From contig NZ_ML058604.1 of assembly GCF_003635165.1 (NCBI RefSeq), positions 1-64,000 on the forward strand: a DNA stretch of 64,000 nt, read 5' to 3'. The position numbers were made by a program, and so were the translations under genes. Numbering within the stretch: position 1 is the first letter of the stretch; the number at the start of each line of letters is the position of its first letter. Of this stretch, positions 28,618 through 38,258 are shown one piece after another. Origin of the DNA: Burkholderia sp. Nafp2/4-1b (GTDB lineage Bacteria; Pseudomonadota; Gammaproteobacteria; Burkholderiales; Burkholderiaceae). The notes under the pieces are model-generated. The model did not search any database. It was not told the origin of the DNA and saw nothing but the letters and a program-made list of their open reading frames with translations.

Positions 28618-29730
28618 CTACGCGTCGGCCTGCTGCACGCCGCGCGTACGGCGCACCGGACGATATGCACCCCAGCGATTCGCGCGCCTGAACGTGCCGA
28701 CGTCATTGAACCGCACACCGACCTCACGCAGCGCCGCATGCGCGGTGCGCGCGGTCAACTGCCGGATGTAGAACGGATCGCGCACCACGAAGTGATGGAT
28801 CGCGTGCGTGCTGCCGAAGTTGAAGCAGAACAGCTGGAACGGCAGCATCCACCACGGGTTGAGCACCTGCGTCTGCTGGATCACGTTGCGCGAATCGATG
28901 TCGCCGAAGTAATGCATGTTCGAGCTGACGAAGTTGATGCAGAAGCTGCGCAGGAAGTTCGGCCCGAGCCACACCACGGCGAGGAAATCGACGACGCGCA
29001 TCACGCGCTCGACGACGACGGGCACCGTCACCGCGACGCCGAATGCATGCAGCGCGAACAGGCCGACGTGATAGACGATGAACGCGTGCCACAGCGCGTA
29101 ATACACATGCCCGATCGGCATGTAGGACGACACCTGCTCGACGCGCAACTGCGCACGTTCGGCCGCATCCTGCACCGGCTGCGCAGCGACATACTGCTTG
29201 ACCTTGCGGCGCATCGCAGCGGGCCGCAGCACGACGGCGAGCATCCCGTCCGCGATCATCAGCAGCCGCTTCACGCCCCAGCGTTCACCGTTGGTGATGC
29301 CGAATTCCTCGAGATCCGATTCGCCGCCCGACACCTTGTGGTGATGCAGGTGCATGCGCCGCCGCGTCCACGGGTTGATCGTGCCCGGTCGCGCGAGCCA
29401 GCACAGCGCCATCATCAGGTGATGGACCCAAGGCGTCTTCTTGAAGTACATCAGGTGGATCAGGTCGTGTTCCAGCTCATGGATCAGCGACGTGACGAAC
29501 GCGGCGAGCGGCAGCGCGACGTACCATGCGAGCGCGCCGCGCGCATACAGCCACGCGATCGCGAGCATCGCGCTCACGGACACGGCCATCACGGTGCCGC
29601 CGACGAGGTTCTGGTTGTCGAGCAGCGGAAAGCGCGCGCGGATCGCGTCGCTCGCGGCGTTGACCTCGCGGCGCACATACGCGACCTTGTCGGCGTCGTG
29701 GCGAAAGACGGTTCGTGCGGGTTGGCTCAT
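28618..29730 (-). CDS. Membrane fatty acid desaturase
   Basis: This 370-residue integral membrane protein carries the three histidine boxes of the desaturase family: HELEHD near residue 86, HLHHH near 128 and HAIHH near 312. These bind the diiron centre. Several hydrophobic helices surround them. It probably introduces a double bond in a lipid acyl chain, though related hydroxylases share the motifs. The ATG at 29730 (MSQPARTVF) was chosen; an upstream ATG at 29790 would add 20 residues. Two direct repeats lie upstream, next to a divergent AraC gene. Confidence 0.87.
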   Translation of the reverse strand: MSQPARTVFRHDADKVAYVRREVNAASDAIRARFPLLDNQNLVGGTVMAVSVSAMLAIAWLYARGALAWYVALPLAAFVTSLIHELEHDLIHLMYFKKTPWVHHLMMALCWLARPGTINPWTRRRMHLHHHKVSGGESDLEEFGITNGERWGVKRLLMIADGMLAVVLRPAAMRRKVKQYVAAQPVQDAAERAQLRVEQVSSYMPIGHVYYALWHAFIVYHVGLFALHAFGVAVTVPVVVERVMRVVDFLAVVWLGPNFLRSFCINFVSSNMHYFGDIDSRNVIQQTQVLNPWWMLPFQLFCFNFGSTHAIHHFVVRDPFYIRQLTARTAHAALREVGVRFNDVGTFRRANRWGAYRPVRRTRGVQQADA

Positions 29731-29833
29731 CGACCGGAATCCGTGCGGAAAGAGTGGGGCAGCGGGGCGCAATGCCGATGTGACAAGCATAGGCGCGCGC
29801 CGTCGCGCACACGAGGGCCGCCGGTGCCAATGA

Positions 29834-29922
29834 TGGTGTCATTTCGGGCCAGGGTGGCCGATGCAGCGGCTTCCGATGCGGCGGCGCGGCTAGAGGGCCG
29901 CGGTGGTGTCATTGCGGGCCAG
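29834..29922. promoter_or_regulatory. Direct-repeat operator pair between desaturase and AraC genes
   Basis: The 19-bp sequence TGGTGTCATTTCGGGCCAG (29834-29852) recurs at 29904-29922 with one change (T to G in the middle). The copies are in the same direction, exactly 70 bp apart, in the divergent gap. AraC-type proteins often bind such direct repeats. One copy is near each promoter. Confidence 0.68.
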
Positions 29923-29962
29923 CGACGCTACAATCCGCCGAAACCGCTCCGGAGTCCGCCGC

Positions 29963-31000
29963 ATGGCCCTGTCCGTCCCGGATGCCGCGCGCCAGCTGAA
30001 CAAGGCGACGGTATCGTCCGCGTATGCGTTGTTCATGCTGATGCTGGCTGAGGAACGCGGCATCGACGGCGGCCGCATTCTCGCCGGCTCGGGCCTCGAG
30101 CGCGACCGGCTCGCGCGGCCCGACGCGCGCATCACGCCGCTGCAGCAGGCGGCGATCGTGTTCAACCTGCTCGACGCGACGAACGATCCGTCGATCGCGA
30201 TCGAGATCGGCCTGCGCAGCAGCCTCACGAAGTCCGGGCTGATCGGCTTCGGGCTGATGAGTTGCGCGACGCTCGGCGAAGCGATCGCACTTGGCATCCG
30301 CTACCTGCCGACGCGCGTGCCGTTCTTCTCGGTGCGGCTCGCGCAGCTCGACGGGATCGTCGACATCGACGTGCTCGAGGCATTTCCGCTCGGCCGGCTG
30401 CGCCAGTTCGCGGTGGAGAACTTCGTGGTCGAGACGGCGATGCTGTTCAACTCGCTGCTCGATCCGGCGCCGGGGCGTACGCTGCAGTCGCGCGCAGAGC
30501 TGCATTTCGAATGGCCGGAGCCGCCGTGGTTCGAGCGCTATCGCACGCGGCTGCCGCGCTGTCATTTCGATGCGAGCGCGAACCGCATCCGCTGCGACGC
30601 CGCGCTGCTCGACGAGCCGATCGGCACCGCGAACGCGCAGACCGCGCAGATGATCGTCCAGCAATGCGAGGCCGAACTCGCGCGGCTCGGCTATGCGGAA
30701 AGCATCGTCGAGCGCGTGCGCAATTTGCTGATCTGCGCGGACGCCGGTTATCCGTCGGTGGACGAGGTCGCGCGCGAGCTGCACGTGTCGGCGCGCACGT
30801 TGAAGCGCAAGCTCGCGGAATTCGGCGCGACCTATTCGGCACTGCTCGACGAGATCCGGCTGCGCGATGCGCTGCGCTTGCTCGAGGGCACGCAGTTGCC
30901 GGTCGACGAGATCGCGGCGCGGGTCGGCTACACGGACCGCGCGAACTTCACGCGGGCGTTCAAGCGCTGGACCGGCGTCGCGCCGAGCCAGCGGCGCTGA
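29963..31000 (+). CDS. AraC-family transcriptional regulator
   Basis: This 345-residue protein has an N-terminal effector domain of the arabinose-binding-2 type (about residues 20-210) and a C-terminal double helix-turn-helix (LHVSARTLKRKLAEFGATYS, then IAARVGYTDRANFTRAFKRW). The start at 29963 begins MALSVPDAARQL. Divergent placement from the desaturase and the shared direct repeats suggest it controls that gene and itself. An octamer repeat array follows its stop. Confidence 0.88.
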   Translation: MALSVPDAARQLNKATVSSAYALFMLMLAEERGIDGGRILAGSGLERDRLARPDARITPLQQAAIVFNLLDATNDPSIAIEIGLRSSLTKSGLIGFGLMSCATLGEAIALGIRYLPTRVPFFSVRLAQLDGIVDIDVLEAFPLGRLRQFAVENFVVETAMLFNSLLDPAPGRTLQSRAELHFEWPEPPWFERYRTRLPRCHFDASANRIRCDAALLDEPIGTANAQTAQMIVQQCEAELARLGYAESIVERVRNLLICADAGYPSVDEVARELHVSARTLKRKLAEFGATYSALLDEIRLRDALRLLEGTQLPVDEIAARVGYTDRANFTRAFKRWTGVAPSQRR

Positions 31001-31060
31001 CGGCGAGCCGGGGCCGAGGCCGAGCGCGGTGGGGCGCTGCCCGTCGTTCGCCCGGCATCG

Positions 31061-31167
31061 ATCAAGCAATCAGGCGATCAAGCGGTCAGGCGGTCAGGCG
31101 GTCAGGCGGTCAGGCAGGCGATCAGGCGGTCAAGCGGTCAGGCGGTCAAGCGATCGGGTGATCAGCC
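31061..31167. repeat. Tandem octamer array, about 13 units of RTCARGCG
   Basis: Units such as GTCAGGCG, ATCAGGCG and GTCAAGCG follow each other for 107 bp between the 3' ends of the AraC and lactonase genes; one unit is expanded by four bases. The same octamer, rotated, builds the array at 43241-43288 and appears at the end of the array at 48590-48709. Confidence 0.85.
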
Positions 31168-31188
31168 GATCCGTCGACCATCGGACGA

Positions 31189-32238
31189 TCAGACGACTGC
31201 AATCCAGTTCGCCCCGCGCCCACCCGCCACCCGTGCGTGTAACGTGAGCGTGCCGTCGTCCGGCGCGATCGCGTAGACCGACACATATTCCGACCGCTCG
31301 CCGCACGCGACGAGCCAGCGTCCCGACGGATCGATCGCGAAGCCGCGCGGCTGCGTCTCCGTGGTGATTGCGTGCGCGGGTTCCAATGTGCCGTCCGCCG
31401 CGCGCCGATAGCAGAGCAACTGGCTTGACGTGCGTTCGCTGACATACGCGAACCGCTCGTCGGGCGTCAGATGCAAATCGGCGGCCCATACGGCCGGCTC
31501 GGTCGGCGCGGGCGGCCGGGCATGGCCTTGCGCGAGGTCGGCGATCGCAGGATGGCGCGCACTGACCTGAGCATCGCCGAGGCGGCCGCTGTCGGCATCG
31601 CGCGCGAACGTCGCGAGCGTTGCCTGGAATTCGCTGACCACGACGAGCGCATGGCCGTCGCGCGCGAAGCGCAGGTGGCGCGGCCCGAAGCCGGCCGGCA
31701 CGCGCGTTTCGCCGTGCTCGACCGCGCGCAGGCCGCCGGCATCCTCGATCAGCGCGAACGTGAAGATCCGGTCCGAGCCGAGCGAGCTCACGTACGCGAA
31801 CCGGTTGTCCGGCGACACGATCACGGCATGCGCGTTCGCGATGCCGTCCACGACCTGCAGCGGCGTACTGTCGCCTTCGCGCACGCGCGCGGCATCGTAG
31901 ACGCTCAGCGAGCTGCCGCCGTACGACGCGCCGAGCAGCCAGCGACCGCTGCGGTCGAGCGACAGGTATGCATGGCTCGCGTCGACCGCGGTCGCGCCAA
32001 TGCGGGCGAATGCGCCGGTATTCGGTGCGACGCGGAACGCGACGATCGTCGGCTGCTCGCCGCGCGTCGCCACATAGAGCCGCGCGCGATCGGGCTGCAC
32101 GGCGATCGGCATCGCGGCGTCGCCGGCCGGGTAGCGGGCGAGCGGCGCGAGCGTGCCGTCGCCGGCGAGCGAGAACGTGGCGAGGTCGCCGTCGGCGGCA
32201 TTCGAGACGACGACGGTGAGGCGGTCAGTGTTCGGCAT
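31189..32238 (-). CDS. Beta-propeller lactonase family protein
   Basis: This 349-residue protein has repeated beta-blades (PDNRFAYVSSLGSDRIF, PDERFAYVSERTSSQLL, SGRWLVACGERSEYVSV) like the 6-phosphogluconolactonase-type (Lactonase, PF10282) family. No signal peptide is seen, so it is cytoplasmic. The start at 32238 overlaps the MFS stop by 14 nt, so both are made from one transcript. A sugar-acid lactone is the likely substrate class, by context with the permease. Confidence 0.82.
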   Translation of the reverse strand: MPNTDRLTVVVSNAADGDLATFSLAGDGTLAPLARYPAGDAAMPIAVQPDRARLYVATRGEQPTIVAFRVAPNTGAFARIGATAVDASHAYLSLDRSGRWLLGASYGGSSLSVYDAARVREGDSTPLQVVDGIANAHAVIVSPDNRFAYVSSLGSDRIFTFALIEDAGGLRAVEHGETRVPAGFGPRHLRFARDGHALVVVSEFQATLATFARDADSGRLGDAQVSARHPAIADLAQGHARPPAPTEPAVWAADLHLTPDERFAYVSERTSSQLLCYRRAADGTLEPAHAITTETQPRGFAIDPSGRWLVACGERSEYVSVYAIAPDDGTLTLHARVAGGRGANWIAVV

Positions 32239-33586
32239 GGCGGAGCATCGAGGGGTGCGTGAAGGACTCGTCGGCCGGCAGCCCGCGCGGCGGATCGCTG
32301 CGCCGGTGCGTGCGGGCGAACAGCGCGGCCACCGCGGCGACGAGGGACGCGATCGCGAGCGCATAGAGGCCGCCCGTGATCGAACCCGTATGTTGCTTCA
32401 GATAGCCGAAGGCCGTCGGCGCGACGAACCCGCCGAGGTTGCCGATCGAGTTGATCAGCGCGATCACGGCCGCGGCGACGCGCGTGTCGAGATAGCCCTG
32501 CGGGATCGGCCAGAACAGCGACGACGCGGCCTTGAAGCCGAGCGCGGCGAAGCAGATCGATGCGAACGACCACACGGGATCGTGCGACGTCGACGCGAAC
32601 AGCCCGCACGCGGCGAGCACGAGCGCGAACGACAGCCAGCGCTGCGGATGCTTCCACTTCGCGGACAGCACCGCGAAGCCGTACATCGCGCCGATCGCGA
32701 TCATCCACGGAATCGTGTTGTAGAGGCCGACCTGGAAGTCGGTGAGCCCGCCCATCTTGCGGATGATGGTGGGCAGCCAGAAGGTGGCCGCGTAGATCGT
32801 CAGCTGGATCGCGAAATACAGGAAGCAAAACAGCACGATCTGCGGGTCGCGCAGCAGCGTCGCCGCCGATACGCGCACCTTCGAGCGCACGTCGCGGGTC
32901 GCACGTTCTTCGTCGAGCGCATTCTGGAGCGCCGCGCGCTCGTCGGCGGTGAGCCACGTCGCATCGCGGATGTGCGATTTCAGCAGCAGCCAGGCCGCGC
33001 CGCACAGCGCGACCGAGAATAGCCCTTCGATCAGGAACATCCACTGCCAGCCCTGCAGGCCGAAGCCGTGGATCGACAGCAGCGCGCCGGTCACGGGACC
33101 GGACAGCACCGACGCGAACGCGGAACCGCCGAGGAAGATCGCCATCGCCTTGCCGCGTTCCTGCGGCGGCAGCCATTGGGACAGATACAGCACGACGCCG
33201 GGGAAGAAGCCGGCCTCGGCCGCACCGAGCAGGAAGCGCAGCGCATAGAACGACGTGTCGTTCCACACGAACGCCATCGCGGCCGCGACGATGCCCCACG
33301 TCGCCATGATCCGCGCGAGCCAGATGCGCGCGCCGTAGCGCTGCATCAGCAGGTTCGACGGCACTTCGAACAGCGCGTAGCCGACGAAGAACAAGCCGGC
33401 GCCGAGCCCGTACGCGGCCGCGCCGATACCGATCGACGCTTCGAGGTGACGGTCGACGAAGCCGACGTTCACACGGTCGATGTAGTTCGCGATGAACATG
33501 ATCAGCACGAGCGGCAGCACGTGCCACTTCACTTTCGAGACGGCGGACGCGAGCGGATCGCGGCCGGGCAGGGCGGGTGAGGTCAA
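32225..33586 (-). CDS. MFS transporter, anion:cation symporter type
   Basis: This 453-residue permease has twelve hydrophobic helices and the ACS-family features: FIANYIDRVNVGFV near the first helix, LLMQRYGARIWLARI, and FFPGVVLYLSQWLPPQERGKAM. Members take up organic acids such as hexonates, glucarate or phthalate. The TTG at 33586 is preferred because GGAG lies 7 nt before it; an ATG at 33673 falls inside a palindromic operator. It overlaps the downstream lactonase gene, suggesting uptake and hydrolysis of a lactone or sugar acid. Confidence 0.82.
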   Translation of the reverse strand: MTSPALPGRDPLASAVSKVKWHVLPLVLIMFIANYIDRVNVGFVDRHLEASIGIGAAAYGLGAGLFFVGYALFEVPSNLLMQRYGARIWLARIMATWGIVAAAMAFVWNDTSFYALRFLLGAAEAGFFPGVVLYLSQWLPPQERGKAMAIFLGGSAFASVLSGPVTGALLSIHGFGLQGWQWMFLIEGLFSVALCGAAWLLLKSHIRDATWLTADERAALQNALDEERATRDVRSKVRVSAATLLRDPQIVLFCFLYFAIQLTIYAATFWLPTIIRKMGGLTDFQVGLYNTIPWMIAIGAMYGFAVLSAKWKHPQRWLSFALVLAACGLFASTSHDPVWSFASICFAALGFKAASSLFWPIPQGYLDTRVAAAVIALINSIGNLGGFVAPTAFGYLKQHTGSITGGLYALAIASLVAAVAALFARTHRRSDPPRGLPADESFTHPSMLRHAEH

Positions 33587-33651
33587 CGGGAGTCTCCGGT
33601 CGGGCGGCGAACGGGGCAGCGCGCCGCGTTCATGCCGAGATGGCGATGTAG

Positions 33652-33678
33652 GTAGTATGTCGTCGTACAACATAGTAC
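33652..33678. promoter_or_regulatory. FadR/GntR-type palindromic operator upstream of the MFS-lactonase operon
   Basis: A 27-bp palindrome (arms GTAGTATGT and ACATAGTAC around the core TCGTCGTACAA) matches 11 of 13 base pairs. Its core fits the T-N-G-T-N3-A-C-N-A consensus of FadR-subfamily GntR repressors. It lies about 66 bp before the TTG start. No GntR gene is in the window, so the regulator is encoded elsewhere. Confidence 0.68.
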
Positions 33679-33881
33679 GCTGGAGACGTGGCGATGACGT
33701 CGTGGGTTTACCCGAAATTAGCCCAAATATTGGGGAATATCAGGAGGGAGGCAGCGCGTCTCATAACATCTGATGACGTATGACGTGCATGGCCAATGGG
33801 CATGTGCGCTGCGTCGCTCCGCTGCCGACCGCCGAAGGATTTGCCGGGGGGGCGGTGAGCCAGCGTCCCGCGCGAGCGCCG

Positions 33882-35069
33882 CTACGCCATCGACACGACG
33901 CTGTTCAGCAGCGTCTTCACGAGCACCGCCTGTCGCGTCGCGCCCGTTTTCGCGAAGATCCCGCGCAGATGCGCGCGCGCGGTGTTCTTCGTGATACCGG
34001 TCGCGGCGGCGGCCTCGTCGAGCGTGAGGCCGTCGACGAGCAGCAGTGCGATCTCGGTTTCCATCGGCGTGAGGCGAAACAGCCGGTGCAGCATGTCGCG
34101 CGACGTATGCGGCGACGACGCCGGATCGCGGACGAACACCGCGACGGCCGGCCGGTGCTGGCGGTCCTCCGCGCCGCGATAGGGCGCGAGCGGGCGCAGC
34201 AGCACGTTCAACGGCATCGCGCCGCCGGGGCGTGACAGCGTGGTGGCCTCGATGCGCGCAAGTGCGCCCGCCCGAAAATGCTCGAGCGCGGCCTGCAGCG
34301 CCTTCTGCAGCCGGCGCTCGTCGAGCGGGCACGATGCATGGAGCCGCTCCTGGCGCAGGCATAGGCCGTCCTGCTGCTCGATCAGCCGCTCGGCGATGCG
34401 GTTGTGCTTGATCACGCGGCCATCCTCGTCGAGGATCGCGGTGCCGACGTCGAGCCGGTCGACGGTGCCCGCATACAACGCGCGCTCGGCGTCGAGCACG
34501 TCGAGCGCCGCGTGCAGTTCGACTGCGCGCTGCAGGTGCGGCAGCAGCGTCGCGACCTGCGCGCGTTCGGCCGCGTCGAAATCGCGCGCGTGGTGCGGGC
34601 GGCTCACGAACAGCGCGCACTCGACGCCGCGTTCGCCGCGCAAGTTCGCGCCGAGGATGAAGCGCAGGTCGAGCGGCTGCAGGTACTGCCGGTAGAAATC
34701 GTGCGCGCACCAGCGCGTCGCGCCGAACAGCGCGTCGGCGGTGAATACGTGGCCGGGCGGCTGGTCGAGAAACGGGCACAGCGCGTAGAACTGCTCGCTG
34801 TACGACGGCTCGCCGGGCAGCAGCGGGCCGTGGGTCGACGCGTTGATGATGAGCCCGCGCCGCGAGCCGCCGGGGCTGCGCAGCACGAGCGTCGTGAAGC
34901 TCGCGTTGAGCCGCACGCGCAGCGCTTCGAGAAAGCCGGCCCACGGCGTCGTTTCGGACGTGCCCTGATAGACGAGCCCGAGCCACGCGCTGAGTTCGCG
35001 GGCTGTCCATGCCGCGTCGTCGAAGCCGTCGTGCGCGGCCGGGTCCTCGGGCTCCAGCGCGGTGCGCAT
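33882..35069 (-). CDS. LuxR-family transcriptional regulator
   Basis: This 395-residue protein ends in a LuxR-type helix-turn-helix (LTPMETEIALLLVDGLTLDE, then TKNTARAHLRGIFAKTGATR). The long N-terminal part has no receiver or autoinducer domain I recognise; a PAS-like segment (about residues 210-260, ILDEDGRVIKHNRIAERLI) is plausible. The target is unknown; neighbours are the MFS-lactonase genes and cysNC. Confidence 0.78.
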   Translation of the reverse strand: MRTALEPEDPAAHDGFDDAAWTARELSAWLGLVYQGTSETTPWAGFLEALRVRLNASFTTLVLRSPGGSRRGLIINASTHGPLLPGEPSYSEQFYALCPFLDQPPGHVFTADALFGATRWCAHDFYRQYLQPLDLRFILGANLRGERGVECALFVSRPHHARDFDAAERAQVATLLPHLQRAVELHAALDVLDAERALYAGTVDRLDVGTAILDEDGRVIKHNRIAERLIEQQDGLCLRQERLHASCPLDERRLQKALQAALEHFRAGALARIEATTLSRPGGAMPLNVLLRPLAPYRGAEDRQHRPAVAVFVRDPASSPHTSRDMLHRLFRLTPMETEIALLLVDGLTLDEAAAATGITKNTARAHLRGIFAKTGATRQAVLVKTLLNSVVSMA

Positions 35070-35235
35070 GCTCGTGTTCTCCTGGGTCGGGGTGAATGCT
35101 CCCGATCCAGCATACCGGCCGGCCAGCGGCCCGCGTCATCCGAACGGAGTAGACGCCGCGAGCCGTGCCGGTGCGACGCGGCGTGCGCCGCGTTCGTGCG
35201 GCGTTCGTGCCGCCTTGGTGCTGCCTTCGTGCCGC

Positions 35236-37149
35236 TTATGCGGCGCGCTCGCGCAGCAGGTACGCGACGATGCGATCGGCCGCCGCCTCCGGCGACTCGG
35301 CCACCGTATCGATGCGCAGCTCCGGCTGCGCGGGCGGCTCGTACGGCGAGTCGATGCCGGTGAAGTGCTTCAGCTCGCCGTTGCGCGCCTTCTTGTACAG
35401 GCCCTTCGGATCGCGCTCCTCGGCGACCGCGAGCGGCGTGTCGACGAACACTTCGACGAATTCGTCGGGGCCGACCATCGCACGCGCCATGTCGCGCTCC
35501 GCGCGGAACGGCGAGATGAACGACACGAGCGTGATGAGCCCCGCATCGAGCATCAGCCGCGCGACTTCGGCCACACGCCGGATGTTCTCCACCCGATCGG
35601 CTTCGGTGAAGCCAAGATCGCGGTTGAGCCCGTGCCGTACGTTGTCGCCGTCGAGCAGGTAGGTGTGCTTGCCGAGTGCATGCAGCCGTCGCTCCACGAG
35701 GTTCGCGATCGTCGACTTGCCCGCGCCCGACAAGCCGGTCAGCCACGCGATGCGCGGCGTCTGTGCCTTCTGCACCGCGCGCGCATCGCGGTCGACGTCG
35801 ACCGCCTGCCAGTGCACGTTGTGCGCGCGGCGCAGCGCGAAGTGCAGCATTCCCGCGCCGACCGTGTCGTTGGTGAAGCGGTCGATCACGATGAAGCCGC
35901 CGGTGTGGCGATTCTTGTCGTAGGGATCGAACGCGACGGGCCGGTCGAAGCTCAGGTTGCACACGCCGATCTCGTTCAGTGCGAGCGTGCGCGCGGCGAG
36001 ATGCTCGCGCGTGTTCACGTCGATCTTGTACTTCGGCGTCGTGCAGGTCGCGCCGACCGTCTGTGTGCCGAGCTTCACGAGATACGGCCGGCCGGGCAGC
36101 AGCGGTTCGTCGTGCATCCACACGAGCGTCGCCTCGAACTGATCGGCCACCTCCGGCGGTGCGTCGGCACGCGCGATCATGTCGCCGCGGCTGATGTCGA
36201 TTTCATCGGCGAGCGTGAGCGTCACCGCTTCGCCGGCGCGCGCGACGTCGGCGTCGCCTGCCGGCGTGATCACCGACGCGACGCGGCTTTCCTTGCCCGA
36301 CGGCAGCACGCGCACGCGTTCGCCGACGCGCACTTCGCCCGACGCGATGCTGCCCGCATAGCCGCGAAAGTTCAGGTGCGGACGGTTGACCCATTGCACG
36401 GCCAGCCGGAACGGCTCGTTGCGCGTCACGCGCTCGACGAGCGGCAGGGTGTCGAGATGCTGCATCAGCGTCGGGCCGGCGTACCACGGCATCCGCGCAC
36501 TCGACGCGATCACGTTGTCGCCGCGCAGCGCCGACATGGGAATGCTGACGATTTCGGCGAGACCAAGCTCGGCCGCGAACGCGCGATAGTCGGCGTCGAT
36601 GCGCTCGAACACGGTGCGGTCGTAGTCGACCAGGTCCATCTTGTTGATCGCGAGCACGACGCGCCTGATGCCGATCAGCGCGACGAGATGGCTGTGGCGG
36701 CGCGTCTGCGTGAGCACGCCCTTGCGCGCGTCGATCAGGATCACCGCGAGATCGGCGGTCGACGCGCCGGTGATCATGTTGCGCGTGTACTGCTCGTGGC
36801 CCGGTGTATCGGCGACGATGAACTTGCGTCGCGCGGTCGCGAAGAAGCGGTACGCGACGTCGATCGTGATCCCTTGCTCGCGCTCGGCCGACAGACCGTC
36901 GACCAGCAGCGCGAAATCGAGCTCGCCGCCTTGCGTGCCGACCTTCTTCGAGTCGACTTCGAGCTGCGTCAGCTGGTCGTCGAACAGCATGTTCGACTCG
37001 TAGAGCAGGCGGCCGATCAGCGTGCTCTTGCCGTCGTCGACGCTGCCGCAGGTGATGAAGCGCAGCAGGTCCTTCGTTTGCGTGTCGTCGGTGTGCGCGG
37101 CGGGCGTCGGGTGCGCGAATGCCTCGGGCGTGGTGAGTACGTGTGCCAT
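35236..37149 (-). CDS. cysNC: Bifunctional sulfate adenylyltransferase subunit 1 / APS kinase
   Basis: This 637-residue fusion makes PAPS. The N-terminal CysN part (about 1-460) is an EF-Tu-like GTPase with P-loop [10 protein letters not shown] (residues 34-43), DTPGHEQY and NKMDLVD. The C-terminal part (about 464-637) is APS kinase with P-loop GLSGAGKST (472-480), [10 protein letters not shown] and [10 protein letters not shown]. With CysD it forms APS from sulfate and ATP, then phosphorylates it to PAPS. The NodQ proteins of rhizobia have the same layout. The start overlaps the cysD stop in TGATG. No sulfite or APS reductase gene is near, so a dedicated role in sulfation is plausible. Confidence 0.95.
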   Translation of the reverse strand: MAHVLTTPEAFAHPTPAAHTDDTQTKDLLRFITCGSVDDGKSTLIGRLLYESNMLFDDQLTQLEVDSKKVGTQGGELDFALLVDGLSAEREQGITIDVAYRFFATARRKFIVADTPGHEQYTRNMITGASTADLAVILIDARKGVLTQTRRHSHLVALIGIRRVVLAINKMDLVDYDRTVFERIDADYRAFAAELGLAEIVSIPMSALRGDNVIASSARMPWYAGPTLMQHLDTLPLVERVTRNEPFRLAVQWVNRPHLNFRGYAGSIASGEVRVGERVRVLPSGKESRVASVITPAGDADVARAGEAVTLTLADEIDISRGDMIARADAPPEVADQFEATLVWMHDEPLLPGRPYLVKLGTQTVGATCTTPKYKIDVNTREHLAARTLALNEIGVCNLSFDRPVAFDPYDKNRHTGGFIVIDRFTNDTVGAGMLHFALRRAHNVHWQAVDVDRDARAVQKAQTPRIAWLTGLSGAGKSTIANLVERRLHALGKHTYLLDGDNVRHGLNRDLGFTEADRVENIRRVAEVARLMLDAGLITLVSFISPFRAERDMARAMVGPDEFVEVFVDTPLAVAEERDPKGLYKKARNGELKHFTGIDSPYEPPAQPELRIDTVAESPEAAADRIVAYLLRERAA

Positions 37150-38045
37150 CAGAAATAGCCCTCCTGTTTCTTCTTCTCCATCGAACCGGCCGAATCGCTG
37201 TCGATCAGCCGCCCCTGACGCTCGGACGTGCGCGTGTCGCGCATCTCCTGCAGGATGTCGTCGAGCGAGCTTGCATCGCTGTCGATCGCGCCCGTCAGCG
37301 GATAGCAGCCAAGCGTGCGAAAGCGCACCTTGCGCATCTGCGGCACTTCGCCTTCGCGCAGCGGCAGGCGTTCGTCGTCGACCATGATCAGCGCGCCGTC
37401 GCGCTCGACCACCGGGCGCTCCTTCGCGTAGTAGAGCGGCACGATCGGAACGTCGTGCAGCCGGATGTATTGCCAGATGTCGAGTTCGGTCCAGTTGGAA
37501 ATCGGAAACACGCGCAGGCTTTCGCCGTTGCGCTTGCGCGCGTTGTACAGCGACCAGAGTTCGGGACGCTGGCGCTTCGGGTCCCAGCGATGCTGTTCCG
37601 AGCGCAGCGACACGATGCGCTCCTTCGCGCGCGATTTCTCCTCGTCGCGGCGCGCACCGCCGAACGCGGCGTCGAAACCGTAGTGATCGAGCGCCTGCTT
37701 GAGGCCCAGCGTCTTCCACACGTCGGTGTGCACGGCCGAGCCGTGCGTGAACGGATTGACGCCGTTCGACACGCCGTCGGGGTTCACGTGCACGCGCAGG
37801 TCGAGGCCGAGCCGCTTGGCCGTCGCGTCGCGAAACGCGATCATCTCGCGGAACTTCCACGTCGTATCGACGTGCAGCAGCGGAAAGGGCGGCTTTGCCG
37901 GGTAGAACGCCTTCATCGCGAGATGCAGCATGACCGAGCTGTCCTTGCCGATCGAATAGAGCATCACCGGGTTTTCGCTTTCCGCGACCACCTCGCGCAT
38001 GATGTGGATGCTTTCGGCCTCCAGTCGCTCCAAGTGGGTCAACAT
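37149..38045 (-). CDS. cysD: Sulfate adenylyltransferase subunit 2
   Basis: This 298-residue protein of the PP-loop ATPase family has [19 protein letters not shown] as the nucleotide loop, [12 protein letters not shown] and the C-terminal [11 protein letters not shown]. It is the catalytic subunit that adenylates sulfate, driven by GTP hydrolysis on CysN. An AAGGAG ribosome site precedes the start. It is the first gene of cysD-cysNC and divergent from the DUF1214-sulfotransferase operon. Confidence 0.96.
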   Translation of the reverse strand: MLTHLERLEAESIHIMREVVAESENPVMLYSIGKDSSVMLHLAMKAFYPAKPPFPLLHVDTTWKFREMIAFRDATAKRLGLDLRVHVNPDGVSNGVNPFTHGSAVHTDVWKTLGLKQALDHYGFDAAFGGARRDEEKSRAKERIVSLRSEQHRWDPKRQRPELWSLYNARKRNGESLRVFPISNWTELDIWQYIRLHDVPIVPLYYAKERPVVERDGALIMVDDERLPLREGEVPQMRKVRFRTLGCYPLTGAIDSDASSLDDILQEMRDTRTSERQGRLIDSDSAGSMEKKKQEGYF

Positions 38046-38134
38046 CGTTCGTCTCCTTGTTTCATGCCGGCGCCGCGCGACATGTGCGGCGTTTCGTGCA
38101 TGACCTCAAGGTATCGAGCGAGCGCGGTGGCGCT

Positions 38135-38203
38135 CTTCGTCCGGGTGGACTAACACCGGGTGACGCCGGGCAGCGGATCTTTCCTTAGTCCACCCGGACG
38201 AAG
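38135..38203. promoter_or_regulatory. Perfect 19-bp inverted repeat between cysD and the sulfotransferase operon
   Basis: CTTCGTCCGGGTGGACTAA (38135-38153) and its exact reverse complement (38185-38203) are separated by 31 bp, in the 213-bp divergent gap. Each arm contains its own smaller palindrome, GTCC-N4-GGAC, with centres 49 bp apart. This looks like a pair of operators for a regulator that controls both operons together. No terminator features (U tract) are present. Confidence 0.75.
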
Positions 38204-38258
38204 TGGCGCGCGGCGGCGGCGCTTAAGGTGAGCGCTCGACCATCGGCGGAGACGACAC

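Noticed and set aside
35062..37158. Long plus-strand frame opposite cysNC
   Set aside because: The minus strand encodes a full-length CysN-CysC with intact motifs; the plus frame has no recognisable domain.
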